Source: Sphingomonadaceae bacterium (GTDB taxonomy: Bacteria; Pseudomonadota; Alphaproteobacteria; Sphingomonadales; Sphingomonadaceae). Taken from it: DNA of 26,430 nt. The stretch covers positions 1 through 26,430 of the forward strand of contig RFSU01000009.1 of NCBI GenBank assembly GCA_009923795.1. Reading direction: 5' to 3'. Positions 16,448 to 24,550 of the stretch are shown piece by piece (the stretch's first letter is position 1; each line of letters begins with the position of its first letter). The position numbers and the translations under genes were made by a program. The notes below the pieces were generated by a model. That model had not been told where the DNA came from. It worked only from the letters and a program-made list of their open reading frames with translations, and made no database searches.

Positions 16448-17257
16448 ATGGCGAACATCATCGCAGTTTATAGCATCAAGGGCGGTGTGGGGAAAACATC
16501 CCTTGCCTTTAATCTGGCGGCGGTCTCTGCGATGTGCGCTGGCCATCGGACGCTGTTATGGGATTTGGATGCTCAAGGATCAGCGTCCTTTCTTTGTGAT
16601 GAAAAGGGGCATGGCCGGGCCGCCAAGGCGATCTTCGATCGAGAAGTCGCGCCCGCAAAGCTCATTACGGCGTCTCCTTGGCCAAAGCTCGACATGTTGG
16701 GGGCGGATCCCTCGCTGCGGGCGGTTGAGCGCCTGCTGCTGGATGCCGCAAAGCCGAAGCGCCTATTGAAAATCTTACAAGATCTCCTGCCACTCTACGA
16801 TCATATCATTCTCGATTGTCCGCCGGGGCTGAGCGAACTTAGTGATCAAGTGTTCAAGGCCGCCGATCTTCTCATCGCCCCTGTCCTCCCGACCCCCTTG
16901 GGGTTAAGGGCGCTAGATCAAATGACATCCTATCTGGCGGAGCGCGGCGGCAAGGGGCCGGATGTCATGCCGGTCATATCGATGCTCGATACCCGCAAGT
17001 CGCTTCACAGAGCCTTTCTTGCAGACCATCCTGATTGGCCCGCCATCCCGCAGGCGAGCAGTGTTGAGCAGATGGCGGTCAAGCGCGCGCCAGTCCAAGT
17101 CTTTGCGCGCACGTCACGGCCCGCAGAGGTGATGCGCGCCATCTGGGACGCAGTGGAGGGACGATTGCAGGTTGATGCAAAGGCGGAACGTCAGAAAGCG
17201 CTCAGGGGGCGGCCGCGCATTCCTTCGCCCTCAAGATCCAGCCAGGCGCGGGATTGA
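16448..17257 (+). CDS. Orphan ParA/MinD-type ATPase
   Basis: A 269-residue P-loop ATPase. It has the deviant Walker A motif K11-GGVGKT, the switch I aspartates in LLWDLDAQGSAS (D39, D41), and Walker B ILDCPPG (D123). This family positions DNA, plasmids or protein complexes by ATP-driven dimerisation. No parB, centromere-like repeats or replication gene is nearby, so it is not a recognisable plasmid partition locus. The C-terminal 30 residues are basic and Ser/Pro/Arg-rich, perhaps binding nucleic acid or membrane. It lies 325 bp after agt on the same strand, and its TGA abuts the stop of the convergent PhoX gene with no base between. Its role next to phosphate genes is unknown. Confidence 0.85.
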   Translation: MANIIAVYSIKGGVGKTSLAFNLAAVSAMCAGHRTLLWDLDAQGSASFLCDEKGHGRAAKAIFDREVAPAKLITASPWPKLDMLGADPSLRAVERLLLDAAKPKRLLKILQDLLPLYDHIILDCPPGLSELSDQVFKAADLLIAPVLPTPLGLRALDQMTSYLAERGGKGPDVMPVISMLDTRKSLHRAFLADHPDWPAIPQASSVEQMAVKRAPVQVFARTSRPAEVMRAIWDAVEGRLQVDAKAERQKALRGRPRIPSPSRSSQARD

Positions 17258-18658
17258 TTAGGCGAGGTCTAAACGAGCATGCCCCCACGGCCCGGTGATC
17301 GCCAATGTTCGTCCCGGCGCATAGGCATTCACGAACAGGGTTTTTCCATCGGGCGAGAAACAGGCCCCGGCCAATTCCGTGTCGGCATTGAGCCGGGCCA
17401 AGGTATAGCTTTGCCCCTCAGGCGTCACGCCGCGAAGGTGGTTGATCTCGCTGTCGGAGCGGTCCTCGCAGATGATCAGATGGCCCCAGGGGGCAACCGT
17501 CAGATTGTCCGCATAATCCATGAGCAGCGGGTCTTGGGACTCATGGAATAGCTCCAACTGGCCAGGCTGCTTTGCTTCACCCGGCCTCCCCTCAGTCGGC
17601 GAAGGGACATAGCGCATGATCTGACCAAAGCGGCCCGTCCCGCCTGATGTGCAGGTAAAGAAGAATTCCGCCTCGCCACTTGCCCGGCGACCAAGATGAA
17701 TTCCTTCGCCGCGCGCAAAGCGAACGGCCCCAGATGCATGGCCGCGCAGGCGCAGGTCATCCTTGGGGTTTTCGACATCGTCCAGATCGATCCAGCGCAC
17801 AGCGCGCGTGCTGCGTGCCGCGAAATCGGCTGTGGTCCAGTTGCGGCTGTCGCGGTGGCCATCGACAAAAGCCAAAGCCTGAAGCCGACCGCCCTCAGCC
17901 AACTTGCCGCGCACCTTGGGGATGAAGCGATAGAAGAGGCCGTCATCCTGATCTTCGGTTTGATAGATGATGCCGGTGCGCGGATCGACCGCGGCGGCTT
18001 CGTGCCGAAAGCGGCCCATGGCCTTAAGCGGAACGGGCGGAACCAATTCTGCGGCGCTCGCGGGCACTTCGAACACCCAGCCATGGGACGCGCCCGTGCG
18101 CGGTGCAGCGATTACGGTTTCCTCACACGTCAGCCAGGACCCCCAAGGCGTAACGCCGCCTGCGCAATTGGTGGAGGTGCCTGCAAGCGACAAGTGCTGG
18201 CGGAGGACGTGTTCTCCCCGAGCATCTAACACCAAAGTGGTCGTGCCGCCCGGAAGCACGCGTCCTTCCTCTCCGCGATCAAAATATGTGGACGCGGCCA
18301 GTCTTGCCTCTAGCGTCGGATCAGCGCCGGCTGGTCCCTTTAATTCTTTCCCGAGGCTCAGCTCGTGATTGCGGACCAATGCTAGCTTGCCATCGGGGAG
18401 GAGGAAGCAGCCCATGCCATCGAAATTGTCCGGTGCGATAAAGCCATCGTCCATGACCTGACCTGCCTTGGCCAGCACGCGGTAGGAAAAGCCCTGCGGC
18501 AGGTCAAAATAGCCCGCGGGATCTGCGACCAGCGGGCCATAGCCCGGTACTTCGTTGCGATAGCTGTCGCCCGCCTGCGCCGATCCCATCCGAGTCCAGC
18601 CGCCAATGGCAAGGGCGGCAATGCTGGATGCGGCAAAGCCGCGGCGGGTTAATGTCAT
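17258..18658 (-). CDS. PhoX-family (DUF839) Tat-exported protein, probable phosphatase
   Basis: A 466-residue protein of the PhoX/DUF839 family. The N-terminus MTLTRRGFAASS is a Tat signal (twin Arg, then a hydrophobic stretch ending GSAQA), fitting folded export with metal cofactors. Family segments include NCAGGVTPWGSWLTCEE (near 155-171), GRFRHEAAAVDP and DNLTVAPWGHLIICED. PhoX enzymes are calcium/iron-dependent phosphomonoesterases, and this shorter branch is annotated by family only. The start at 18658 forms an ATGA overlap with the phytase stop; the longer in-frame start at 18709 would put 17 odd residues before the Tat motif. It is the last gene of a receptor-phytase-PhoX chain, so it probably finishes dephosphorylation of inositol phosphates or other monoesters in the periplasm. 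Confidence 0.85.
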   Translation of the reverse strand: MTLTRRGFAASSIAALAIGGWTRMGSAQAGDSYRNEVPGYGPLVADPAGYFDLPQGFSYRVLAKAGQVMDDGFIAPDNFDGMGCFLLPDGKLALVRNHELSLGKELKGPAGADPTLEARLAASTYFDRGEEGRVLPGGTTTLVLDARGEHVLRQHLSLAGTSTNCAGGVTPWGSWLTCEETVIAAPRTGASHGWVFEVPASAAELVPPVPLKAMGRFRHEAAAVDPRTGIIYQTEDQDDGLFYRFIPKVRGKLAEGGRLQALAFVDGHRDSRNWTTADFAARSTRAVRWIDLDDVENPKDDLRLRGHASGAVRFARGEGIHLGRRASGEAEFFFTCTSGGTGRFGQIMRYVPSPTEGRPGEAKQPGQLELFHESQDPLLMDYADNLTVAPWGHLIICEDRSDSEINHLRGVTPEGQSYTLARLNADTELAGACFSPDGKTLFVNAYAPGRTLAITGPWGHARLDLA

Positions 18659-19743
18659 TGTGGCATCTCTTTGTCGACTGCCTTTAGGGCGCGCAGGATA
18701 TCGCGCCAAGAGACCAGTTTGAAGTTCTGCGCAGATGGTTCGTTATGTCCGTCTTGCGCAACGAAAAGTCCGTTGGGGAACTGGCGTCCAAAAGAACCGG
18801 GATGAACATCGATCCCGTCGGTTTCCTCGACACTGCCAACAATGCCCGCAGTCAACCGGAAACGGCCAAGCGGGCGGTGATCCGGCAGGCGGTAAAGCGC
18901 AAAGCCATTGTCGCCCTGGCTAGAGACGACGAGCCAGCCGCCCTGCCGGCCCGTCGGCATGATCGCCAGCCCTTCGACATCTGCAACCAATTGGGCATTA
19001 TCAACTGCGGCGATCAACTGACCGTCGATCGGGCCATTGGCGCGGGCATCAAAGGCCCAGACGCCGCGCGCCTCCTCACCCACATAAAGTTTGCGGCTGC
19101 GTGGGTCGACAACGCAGCCCTCGGTCTGGGTAGACAGTTGCAGCTTGCGGACTTCGGTTGCGAGCGGTGCGTCTTTCAGGTCGATCCGCAGATGGTGGAT
19201 CGCCCCGTGCTTCAGCACAGAATAGGCGTTGAGCCGCGGGCCTTCGCGCCACAGGCACAGGCCATAGGCTTCACCCGCGCCGCCGGGTACAGCCCCCAGG
19301 CGGACCAGTGACCCTGTGCGGGTGTTCAGTCGATACAGCTGGATCAACGCCTGAGCCTGATCGTTGCGGTCGCTCGCGGCCACGATGACGCCGCTTCTAC
19401 CCATATTGACCAAGGCAACATTATTCACCCGGCCGGCCGGAGTGAAGCTCTTCACTTGGCCATCAAGGCCATAGACATAAAGCCCGGCCTTTTTGTCGGT
19501 TGCCACGATCAGGCTGGCTTGAGGTCGCGCCCTATTGTGCCAGATCGCCGGATCATCGGCGGCATCGTCATTGGCCGTGCCGACTGGGACCGTCTCTGCC
19601 CGCGCGGTGACTTGGGCAGTGACCGGCACGATCTGGGCAGCCAGGGGGGCTGTCCAGATCAGCGCGAGGGCCAATGCGGTTGACGCTCGTATCAGAACGT
19701 CACCCGCACACCGCCGCCATAGCGGCGACCGAAACGTTCCCAT
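18655..19743 (-). CDS. Beta-propeller phytase (3-phytase)
   Basis: A 362-residue secreted beta-propeller phytase, which removes phosphates from inositol hexakisphosphate with calcium. The hydrophobic signal (STALALALIWTAPLAAQ, ending near residue 37) is followed by the diagnostic ADDPAIW motif (62-68). Other family pieces are DKKAGLYVYGLDG, DVEGLAIM, FALYRLPD and the closing FPNGLFVAQDGHNEP with NFKLVSWRDI. The usual NNVD calcium/substrate motif reads NNVA here (107-110). The ATG at 19743 overlaps the receptor's end by 52 bases. No better ATG or GTG lies between it and the signal peptide, so the n-region is long; CTG at 19695 is a remote alternative. It overlaps the next gene as ATGA. Receptor-linked phytases are known in Shewanella and other gammaproteobacteria and in alphaproteobacteria. 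Confidence 0.9.
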   Translation of the reverse strand: MGTFRSPLWRRCAGDVLIRASTALALALIWTAPLAAQIVPVTAQVTARAETVPVGTANDDAADDPAIWHNRARPQASLIVATDKKAGLYVYGLDGQVKSFTPAGRVNNVALVNMGRSGVIVAASDRNDQAQALIQLYRLNTRTGSLVRLGAVPGGAGEAYGLCLWREGPRLNAYSVLKHGAIHHLRIDLKDAPLATEVRKLQLSTQTEGCVVDPRSRKLYVGEEARGVWAFDARANGPIDGQLIAAVDNAQLVADVEGLAIMPTGRQGGWLVVSSQGDNGFALYRLPDHRPLGRFRLTAGIVGSVEETDGIDVHPGSFGRQFPNGLFVAQDGHNEPSAQNFKLVSWRDILRALKAVDKEMPQ

Positions 19744-22481
19744 TCGATCGTTTGGCTCGTGCTCGTAGGTGTGGGTGTGCCTGTCGCCGTCAGCAGATTG
19801 CCCGGTTCAGAGTAGCGACGGCCTGGCTGGTTCAGCAAATTAGTTGCATCTGCAAAGATTTCGAAATTCTCAGAAATTGCATAGCGTATCGAGAAGTCGA
19901 GTTCATCATCTGCAGCCCAATAGGTGTCGCCCGCATCTGTCAGATCATCCGCGATGCTATCGAGCCATGTGCTGCGCTTTTGATATTGCAGACGCATGGA
20001 TAGGCCATATTTCTCATAATAGCCCCCAACATTGTAAACCACGTCAGATGTGCCGGGCAGGCGGACCTTGCGGGCCGGCACTGTGCCGACAGCAGGCTTC
20101 GTCACTTCACTATCGTTGAGCGTGAAATTGGCCGTTATGCCAAAGCCGCCCATCCAGTCGGGCAGCCCAAGCGATGCCGCCCAAGGTTCTAACTGAAGCT
20201 GGGCAGCCGCCTCAAAGCCGTAAATGCGTCCGTCGCCGCCATTGTTAATGCCCGAGAAGGCGTAGGCCGAACGATCCACATTATTGCTGTTCAGGGCATC
20301 CGATCCGAATGTGCGCGTTTCGCGGTAAAGGACATCCTTCACCTTCTTTGCGAACACACCCGCCATCAAATAGCCCTGCGGCTTCATATACCATTCGAAA
20401 TAGGCATCGACGCCATAAGCGCGTTCCGGCTTGACCGCCGGATTGCCGCCGGAAATGCTCTGGTTGGAGTCATTGACGGTGACGTTCGGGCGAAGCTGAT
20501 CATAATCCGCACGCGCAGCGCCGGAGTTGAAGGACAGGCGCAGCTTCTTGGTATCGTCCACATTATAGTTGACGTGCATGCTCGGGAAAACGAGGGTTTG
20601 GCTGGATTCCGCCGTAACAGGGCCGCTGACGCCTGCGATCGTTCCGACAGCGACGCCCCGGTTCTTGACGTGCTCAACACGAACACCACCAACGGCCGAG
20701 CCCCAGTCAAACTTGGCATTGCCCATCAGGAAGCCGGCATAGACCTGTTCCCGCACGTCGTAGATATTGCCTGTATTCGGCACAAACGTGAAGTTCTTGC
20801 GCGCTGTTGCGGCCACCTGTTCCATCTTTTCCGTATCGAAATAGCGGAACGTATATCCCATTGGAATTTTGCCGAGGAAGGACTGGTCCAGCGAGAATTG
20901 GTTATAGTCGGTCGGGATGCCCGCCGTTGTGAACTGGGCTGCTGTATTGAGCGTAATCTGGCTCTCATCCACAGTCTTGGTGCGCTGATCGAACTGGAAC
21001 CCCGCGCGGAACATTGCCTCGCCGCCCAAAAATTCCGTTTCGCGGGCGAGTACCAGCTTGCCCGTATAGGCCTTGGTCGTGTCCACCGCATCGAGGATCG
21101 TCAAGGACGAAAGAGGCTTGGTAAAGGTATCGATGGCGGTCACGGCCGTACCAGCTTGGTATCGGGTCGGGCTGGAAAGCTGGACCGTATTGAACAGCTG
21201 CAGGGCGCTCACATTGGGGTCAGTGAAGTTGTAGGACACCGTGGGGCGCAAGGTGCGTGTGCTTGGGCTGTCCCAGCTGGCTTCCCCAACGACCGAACGA
21301 TCATCCTTAGATTCAGTAAAGTTTCCGAGCCATGTGAGCTTCCAGCCTTCCGAAAACTCATGATCGCCAGTCAGCGTATTGGTGAAGATCGACTGACGGT
21401 ACGCGCGCAAGGTAGAGCGTTGACGAATGTCGATCCCATAGACCGTGCCTTGGAACTGGGTATTGCCAATGCACACATCGGCATATCCCGTGTTCGTAGG
21501 CGTTGTGTTTGCTGCGATCGTGCATGCTGCTGTATTGGCGGTCAGATCGCCTTGCCGATCGTCAAGGTCGAAGCGGAAATTGTCCCGCGCTTCATCGTCC
21601 TTGAAGATTGTGTAAACCGACCGCAGCGAGATTGTGTTAGCGCTATCGGGTTTCCAATCGAGACGACCCGACGCCGACCAATTGCGGCGCGTCAACCGAT
21701 AGAGCTTATTTTCGGTTTCATGCGCCCAAAAGCGGGATGCGCTTCCCGGACGTTGATCTTGTGAAACGCGCTCATAATCATTTTCGAAATTGTCGGTGAT
21801 CATGCCGCGTTCATAGAAGCTGCCCGACACCAATATACCGATTTCGCCTTCACCCGCCTTGAAGCGGTCAGAGACAACAACCGACCCTTCATATTGCTTG
21901 CGATCGCCAAGTTCAGCGACGCCTGTGCCGGCTTTTGCGTCGAAGTGGAGCCCGGAATAGTCAAAGGCAGAACGGGTAATGACGTTCACATTGCCGGAGA
22001 CGGTCTCGCCCGGCATGTCTGGCGTCACGGCCTTGGATACGACGATTTGCGATGCAATAGCAGATGGAATGGAGTCGAAACGCGCGTCCCGGCCTTCCGG
22101 GCTGACAACGTTAATCCCGTCAAACGACAATGTCGTCCAGTAATTCGGCGCGCCACGAAGCGAGATGTAACGGGCTTGGCCCTGATCGCGTTCCACAGCG
22201 ACACCAGGCAGTCGGCCCGCGGCCTGCGCGATATTCTGATCCGGTAAGCGGCCAACAGAGTCGGCGGCAGCGACAGTCACAAGCGAATCCGCGTTCTTCT
22301 GAATTTGGAGCGCCGCCGCCTCGGACTCAGCAATTGGACGCGCGCCCGTCACGATGATTTCGTCTTCTGCGACATCCGCCGACATAGCGGGAGTTGCATT
22401 TAAGCCGCCGATGAAAACCGCCGAGCAAAGCAAGAAGCCTTTGAAGCTGCAGACGCGTAGAGACGAACGAGTGTAGAACAT
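19692..22481 (-). CDS. TonB-dependent receptor of the phytase operon (TonB-Xanth-Caul type)
   Basis: A 929-residue outer-membrane receptor. I take ATG 22481 as the start: it has GGGGG four bases upstream and begins the signal peptide (MFYTRSSLRVCSF, then GFLLCSAVFIGG and ATPAMSAD). The frame opens further upstream but that part is not signal-like. A TonB box (DEIIVTGARP) precedes a plug with GRLPDQNIAQAAGRLPGV and YISLRGAPNYWTTLSFDG, the hallmark of the large TonB-Xanth-Caul (TIGR01782) group. The barrel ends GGGVRVTF. Its stop lies inside the phytase gene, so it is the first gene of the receptor-phytase-PhoX chain. Import of phytate or partly dephosphorylated inositol phosphates is the natural inference. 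A candidate Pho box lies 77 bp upstream. Confidence 0.9.
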   Translation of the reverse strand: MFYTRSSLRVCSFKGFLLCSAVFIGGLNATPAMSADVAEDEIIVTGARPIAESEAAALQIQKNADSLVTVAAADSVGRLPDQNIAQAAGRLPGVAVERDQGQARYISLRGAPNYWTTLSFDGINVVSPEGRDARFDSIPSAIASQIVVSKAVTPDMPGETVSGNVNVITRSAFDYSGLHFDAKAGTGVAELGDRKQYEGSVVVSDRFKAGEGEIGILVSGSFYERGMITDNFENDYERVSQDQRPGSASRFWAHETENKLYRLTRRNWSASGRLDWKPDSANTISLRSVYTIFKDDEARDNFRFDLDDRQGDLTANTAACTIAANTTPTNTGYADVCIGNTQFQGTVYGIDIRQRSTLRAYRQSIFTNTLTGDHEFSEGWKLTWLGNFTESKDDRSVVGEASWDSPSTRTLRPTVSYNFTDPNVSALQLFNTVQLSSPTRYQAGTAVTAIDTFTKPLSSLTILDAVDTTKAYTGKLVLARETEFLGGEAMFRAGFQFDQRTKTVDESQITLNTAAQFTTAGIPTDYNQFSLDQSFLGKIPMGYTFRYFDTEKMEQVAATARKNFTFVPNTGNIYDVREQVYAGFLMGNAKFDWGSAVGGVRVEHVKNRGVAVGTIAGVSGPVTAESSQTLVFPSMHVNYNVDDTKKLRLSFNSGAARADYDQLRPNVTVNDSNQSISGGNPAVKPERAYGVDAYFEWYMKPQGYLMAGVFAKKVKDVLYRETRTFGSDALNSNNVDRSAYAFSGINNGGDGRIYGFEAAAQLQLEPWAASLGLPDWMGGFGITANFTLNDSEVTKPAVGTVPARKVRLPGTSDVVYNVGGYYEKYGLSMRLQYQKRSTWLDSIADDLTDAGDTYWAADDELDFSIRYAISENFEIFADATNLLNQPGRRYSEPGNLLTATGTPTPTSTSQTIEWERFGRRYGGGVRVTF

Positions 22482-22558
22482 GGAACCCCCAAGCTTTTTT
22501 GTAAACTTTAACAGAATGTTACGATAACGGGGTCGTGTGGCGCCAAAATTTCGTTTCG

Positions 22559-22576
22559 ATGACGGTTTTATGATAA
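22559..22576 (-). promoter_or_regulatory. Candidate Pho box upstream of the receptor-phytase-PhoX operon
   Basis: Read on the minus strand: TTATCAT-AAAA-CCGTCAT, two heptamers with a four-base spacer, matching 11 of 14 half-site positions of the PhoB consensus and an A-rich spacer. It lies 77 bp before ATG 22481. It is weaker than the plcP site but has the same geometry and sits before phosphate-release genes. Confidence 0.5.
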
Positions 22577-23069
22577 ACATTCTCAACAAGTCGCAGTTAT
22601 GCAATAGAGGGTTTGCTTAGCCAAGCGCGATGATCGTCGCTGGCGTTCACGATTGCGATGATAAGAGGCGTGGCTTGCGGATGCGCCAGTATCTTGTTGA
22701 GGGCAGTAGCTTCGACAAGCCGATGGAAATCGTTCAAAAGGCCGCAGAGCCCCCCATTGTCCAACTTTGCGATCACGTCGGGTATTGCCCATATCGGCAA
22801 CATAGCCTCTGGCGATGCCCATTATGCCGAAGCCTTTATCGCGGGCATTACAGATGCCCCGCCTGCATCTAAGGACCGCCTCGCCGCCTTTATGAACAAG
22901 ACCGCGAGTAAGGTGCTTAAAGGTTGATCCTATCCTGCCTTTAACGCTCTGCTTGAGGCAGAGGGCTTAATGGATTGGGGGAGGTGCCGACGCGCCACTC
23001 GGGTGTAGCAATGCTGACATTGCCCGTTATGAGGTGCTGAGCGTCAATTCAGACAGATCAGGCAGACCA
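22577..23069. other. Gene-poor stretch with ambiguous short open frames
   Basis: No gene can be called with confidence. On the minus strand a 68-codon frame (22803-22597) has protein-like composition but a poor ribosome site. On the plus strand 22630-22780 and 22790-22927 each look coding-like in two different frames, the second ending GDAHYAEAFIAGI... and KTASKVLKG, as if a gene of about 100 codons had been frameshifted. None resembles a family I know. The stretch 22928-23069 shows nothing beyond presumed upstream sequence of the HNH gene. Confidence 0.3.
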
Positions 23070-23408
23070 ATGGCTCGTAAACATTCAAAACATGATCCCT
23101 ATGGCGACCTAGATCGGGAAGAAGAGGTTCCAGAGGTCGTGGTGCATTGCTGGCTCTGTGGACGCCCAACGGCCAAGAATATTGTCTGGCATCATCCCAT
23201 TCCGAAAAGCAGAGGCGGGCGAGATGTCGTCCCGATGCACCCCATATGTCAGCAAATGCTGATCACCAATTTCACCAATTCGGAATTGCAGCGTCACGGG
23301 ATGGATGTTGACGGGCTGTTGGCCGACCCGACGGTGCGTAAATTTGTCGATTGGGTGGTGAACAAGGATCCGGATTTCACGGCCACAATAGCCAAGAAAA
23401 AGCGGTGA
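23070..23408 (+). CDS. Small HNH-nuclease-family protein, active site probably altered
   Basis: A 112-residue protein with the layout of short sphingomonad HNH proteins. CWLCGRP (residues about 28-34) supplies a zinc-type CxxC, WHHPIPKSRGGRD carries the first HH pair, and HPICQQMLITNFTNSEL corresponds to the second half. From memory, relatives read close to HPICHRTIHATFTN there; this copy has Gln and Ile where the two His would be, so nuclease activity is doubtful. ATG 23070 is chosen because the basic-acidic start MARKHSKHDPYGDLDREEE looks native, and an AGG lies about seven bases upstream; GTG 23034 is a longer alternative. No restriction-modification or phage gene is adjacent. Confidence 0.7.
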   Translation: MARKHSKHDPYGDLDREEEVPEVVVHCWLCGRPTAKNIVWHHPIPKSRGGRDVVPMHPICQQMLITNFTNSELQRHGMDVDGLLADPTVRKFVDWVVNKDPDFTATIAKKKR

Positions 23409-23452
23409 TCGGGCGCGTGTTTATGTGCGCTGAGAAGACGGGATGTCCGACG

Positions 23453-23848
23453 TCAGTGGCCAAATCGGCCTAGCGCGCCGCTTGACCAAAGCGCGGCCCA
23501 GATCAGCACGGGTTGAGCGAGCATCCGTGGACCGTGATAGGCCCAGCCAAGACCCTGGTCGGGTCTTGCCATATCCATGAGCAGGTGATTGATATTCGCG
23601 GGCCAGACGCACAGCGCATAAGCCGCAAGCGCCCAACCTGCGGCAATGCGCAATCGGGGCCACCAAGGCTGCGCCAAGCCGAGCGCGCCGGCAATCTCGG
23701 CAATGCCAGTCCATGTGATGACGAGAGGGGCTGCCAACACCCAATTCGGCGTAATCTTGAGGAATGGGGTTGGATCGAGCAGATGAAGCGTTCCTGCGGC
23801 AAAGTAAAGACAAGCCAGAAGAAGGCGCGCAACCAATTTTATCTGCAT
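23453..23848 (-). CDS. DoxX-like integral membrane protein
   Basis: A 131-residue protein with about four transmembrane helices. The pattern ARLLLACLYFAAGTLHLLDPTPFLKITP, followed by ITWTGIAEIAGALGL and then WPRLRIAAGWALAAYALCVWPANINH, is that of the DoxX/DoxD-like family. The start ATG 23848 follows AAGGGCTC and opens directly into the first helix; an in-frame start at 23932 would add 28 basic residues before the membrane part and is less likely. Members have varied or unknown roles, including redox-linked membrane complexes. It is convergent with the HNH gene. No partner gene is visible. Confidence 0.8.
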   Translation of the reverse strand: MQIKLVARLLLACLYFAAGTLHLLDPTPFLKITPNWVLAAPLVITWTGIAEIAGALGLAQPWWPRLRIAAGWALAAYALCVWPANINHLLMDMARPDQGLGWAYHGPRMLAQPVLIWAALWSSGALGRFGH

Positions 23849-24001
23849 ATGATGAGCCCTTAAAACCCATTCAGGTCGGTTTTTGCGTCTTGGTCGAAAC
23901 CTATAATGTCTCGTAATTCGCCTCATGTGCATATTTTATCAAGCAGTATGATTTATCTGCTTGCGTCATCACCGGCCGAACTGTGGCCCTTTGCGTCTCG
24001 C

Positions 24002-24523
24002 TTATGATGATGCGTTCTTCAGAACCTCGAGATCGCGGGCCATCCAAGACTTGCGAAAGCCCTTGCCCCCCAACAGCCTCAGGAAATCTTCGCGGTTGTC
24101 AAAATGCTGCAGCTGCCGGTGATAATAGTTAACATATTCCAACAGGGAGAGGACAGCGCATCCGGTCGCAATGTTGCGATCAGCAAGGCCCGCCGACCAA
24201 GCAGGCACGAGCCAACCCGCCAGAACCGAGAGACAGCCGGCCAGGGCCAGAATTAACGCTGGCCGCTGCCACACCGAAATACGGCGCAAAAGGATAGAGA
24301 ACCCGCCGCCCGTTCCGCTTAATTGTTGCACCTTGCCGCGCCAATATAGGGCTCCAATGATCAAGAGCAGCATCGTCGCGGCCATAGGAGCTAATGTGAT
24401 CCAACTTAACCGCCAACCGCTTAACCAAAACAGGAATAGCGGCACGAACAGCACGTTTGCCGCTTCCATTTTCCAATAGGGGTCAAGCCGCTTCAATAGA
24501 TCAGCGCGGGTTTTGGTGGCCAA
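24002..24523 (-). CDS. Multi-pass membrane protein of unknown function
   Basis: A 173-residue protein from TTG 24523, which has AAGGGAGAAG a few bases upstream; GTG 24550 would add nine residues but lacks a ribosome site. Hydrophobic segments lie near residues 22-36, 40-58 and 85-125 (VLFVPLFLFWLSGW, LAPMAATMLLLIIGALYW, and ALILALAGCLSVLAGWLVPAW onward). They are followed by a cytoplasmic-looking tail, EYVNYYHRQLQHFDNREDF, that ends basic. I recognise no family. It is isolated: about 150 bp from the DoxX-like gene and with a gene-poor stretch upstream. Confidence 0.65.
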   Translation of the reverse strand: MATKTRADLLKRLDPYWKMEAANVLFVPLFLFWLSGWRLSWITLAPMAATMLLLIIGALYWRGKVQQLSGTGGGFSILLRRISVWQRPALILALAGCLSVLAGWLVPAWSAGLADRNIATGCAVLSLLEYVNYYHRQLQHFDNREDFLRLLGGKGFRKSWMARDLEVLKNASS

Positions 24524-24550
24524 TGAACTTCTCCCTTGTGTGTCGGGCAC

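Noticed and set aside
16448..17257. Plasmid or chromosomal partition locus
   Set aside because: No parB, no parS-like repeats and no replication gene are visible around the ATPase gene.
20574..21764. Long open frame (396 codons) on the plus strand
   Set aside because: It is antisense to the phytase-operon receptor, has atypical composition and no family similarity; high-GC genes often open such shadow frames.
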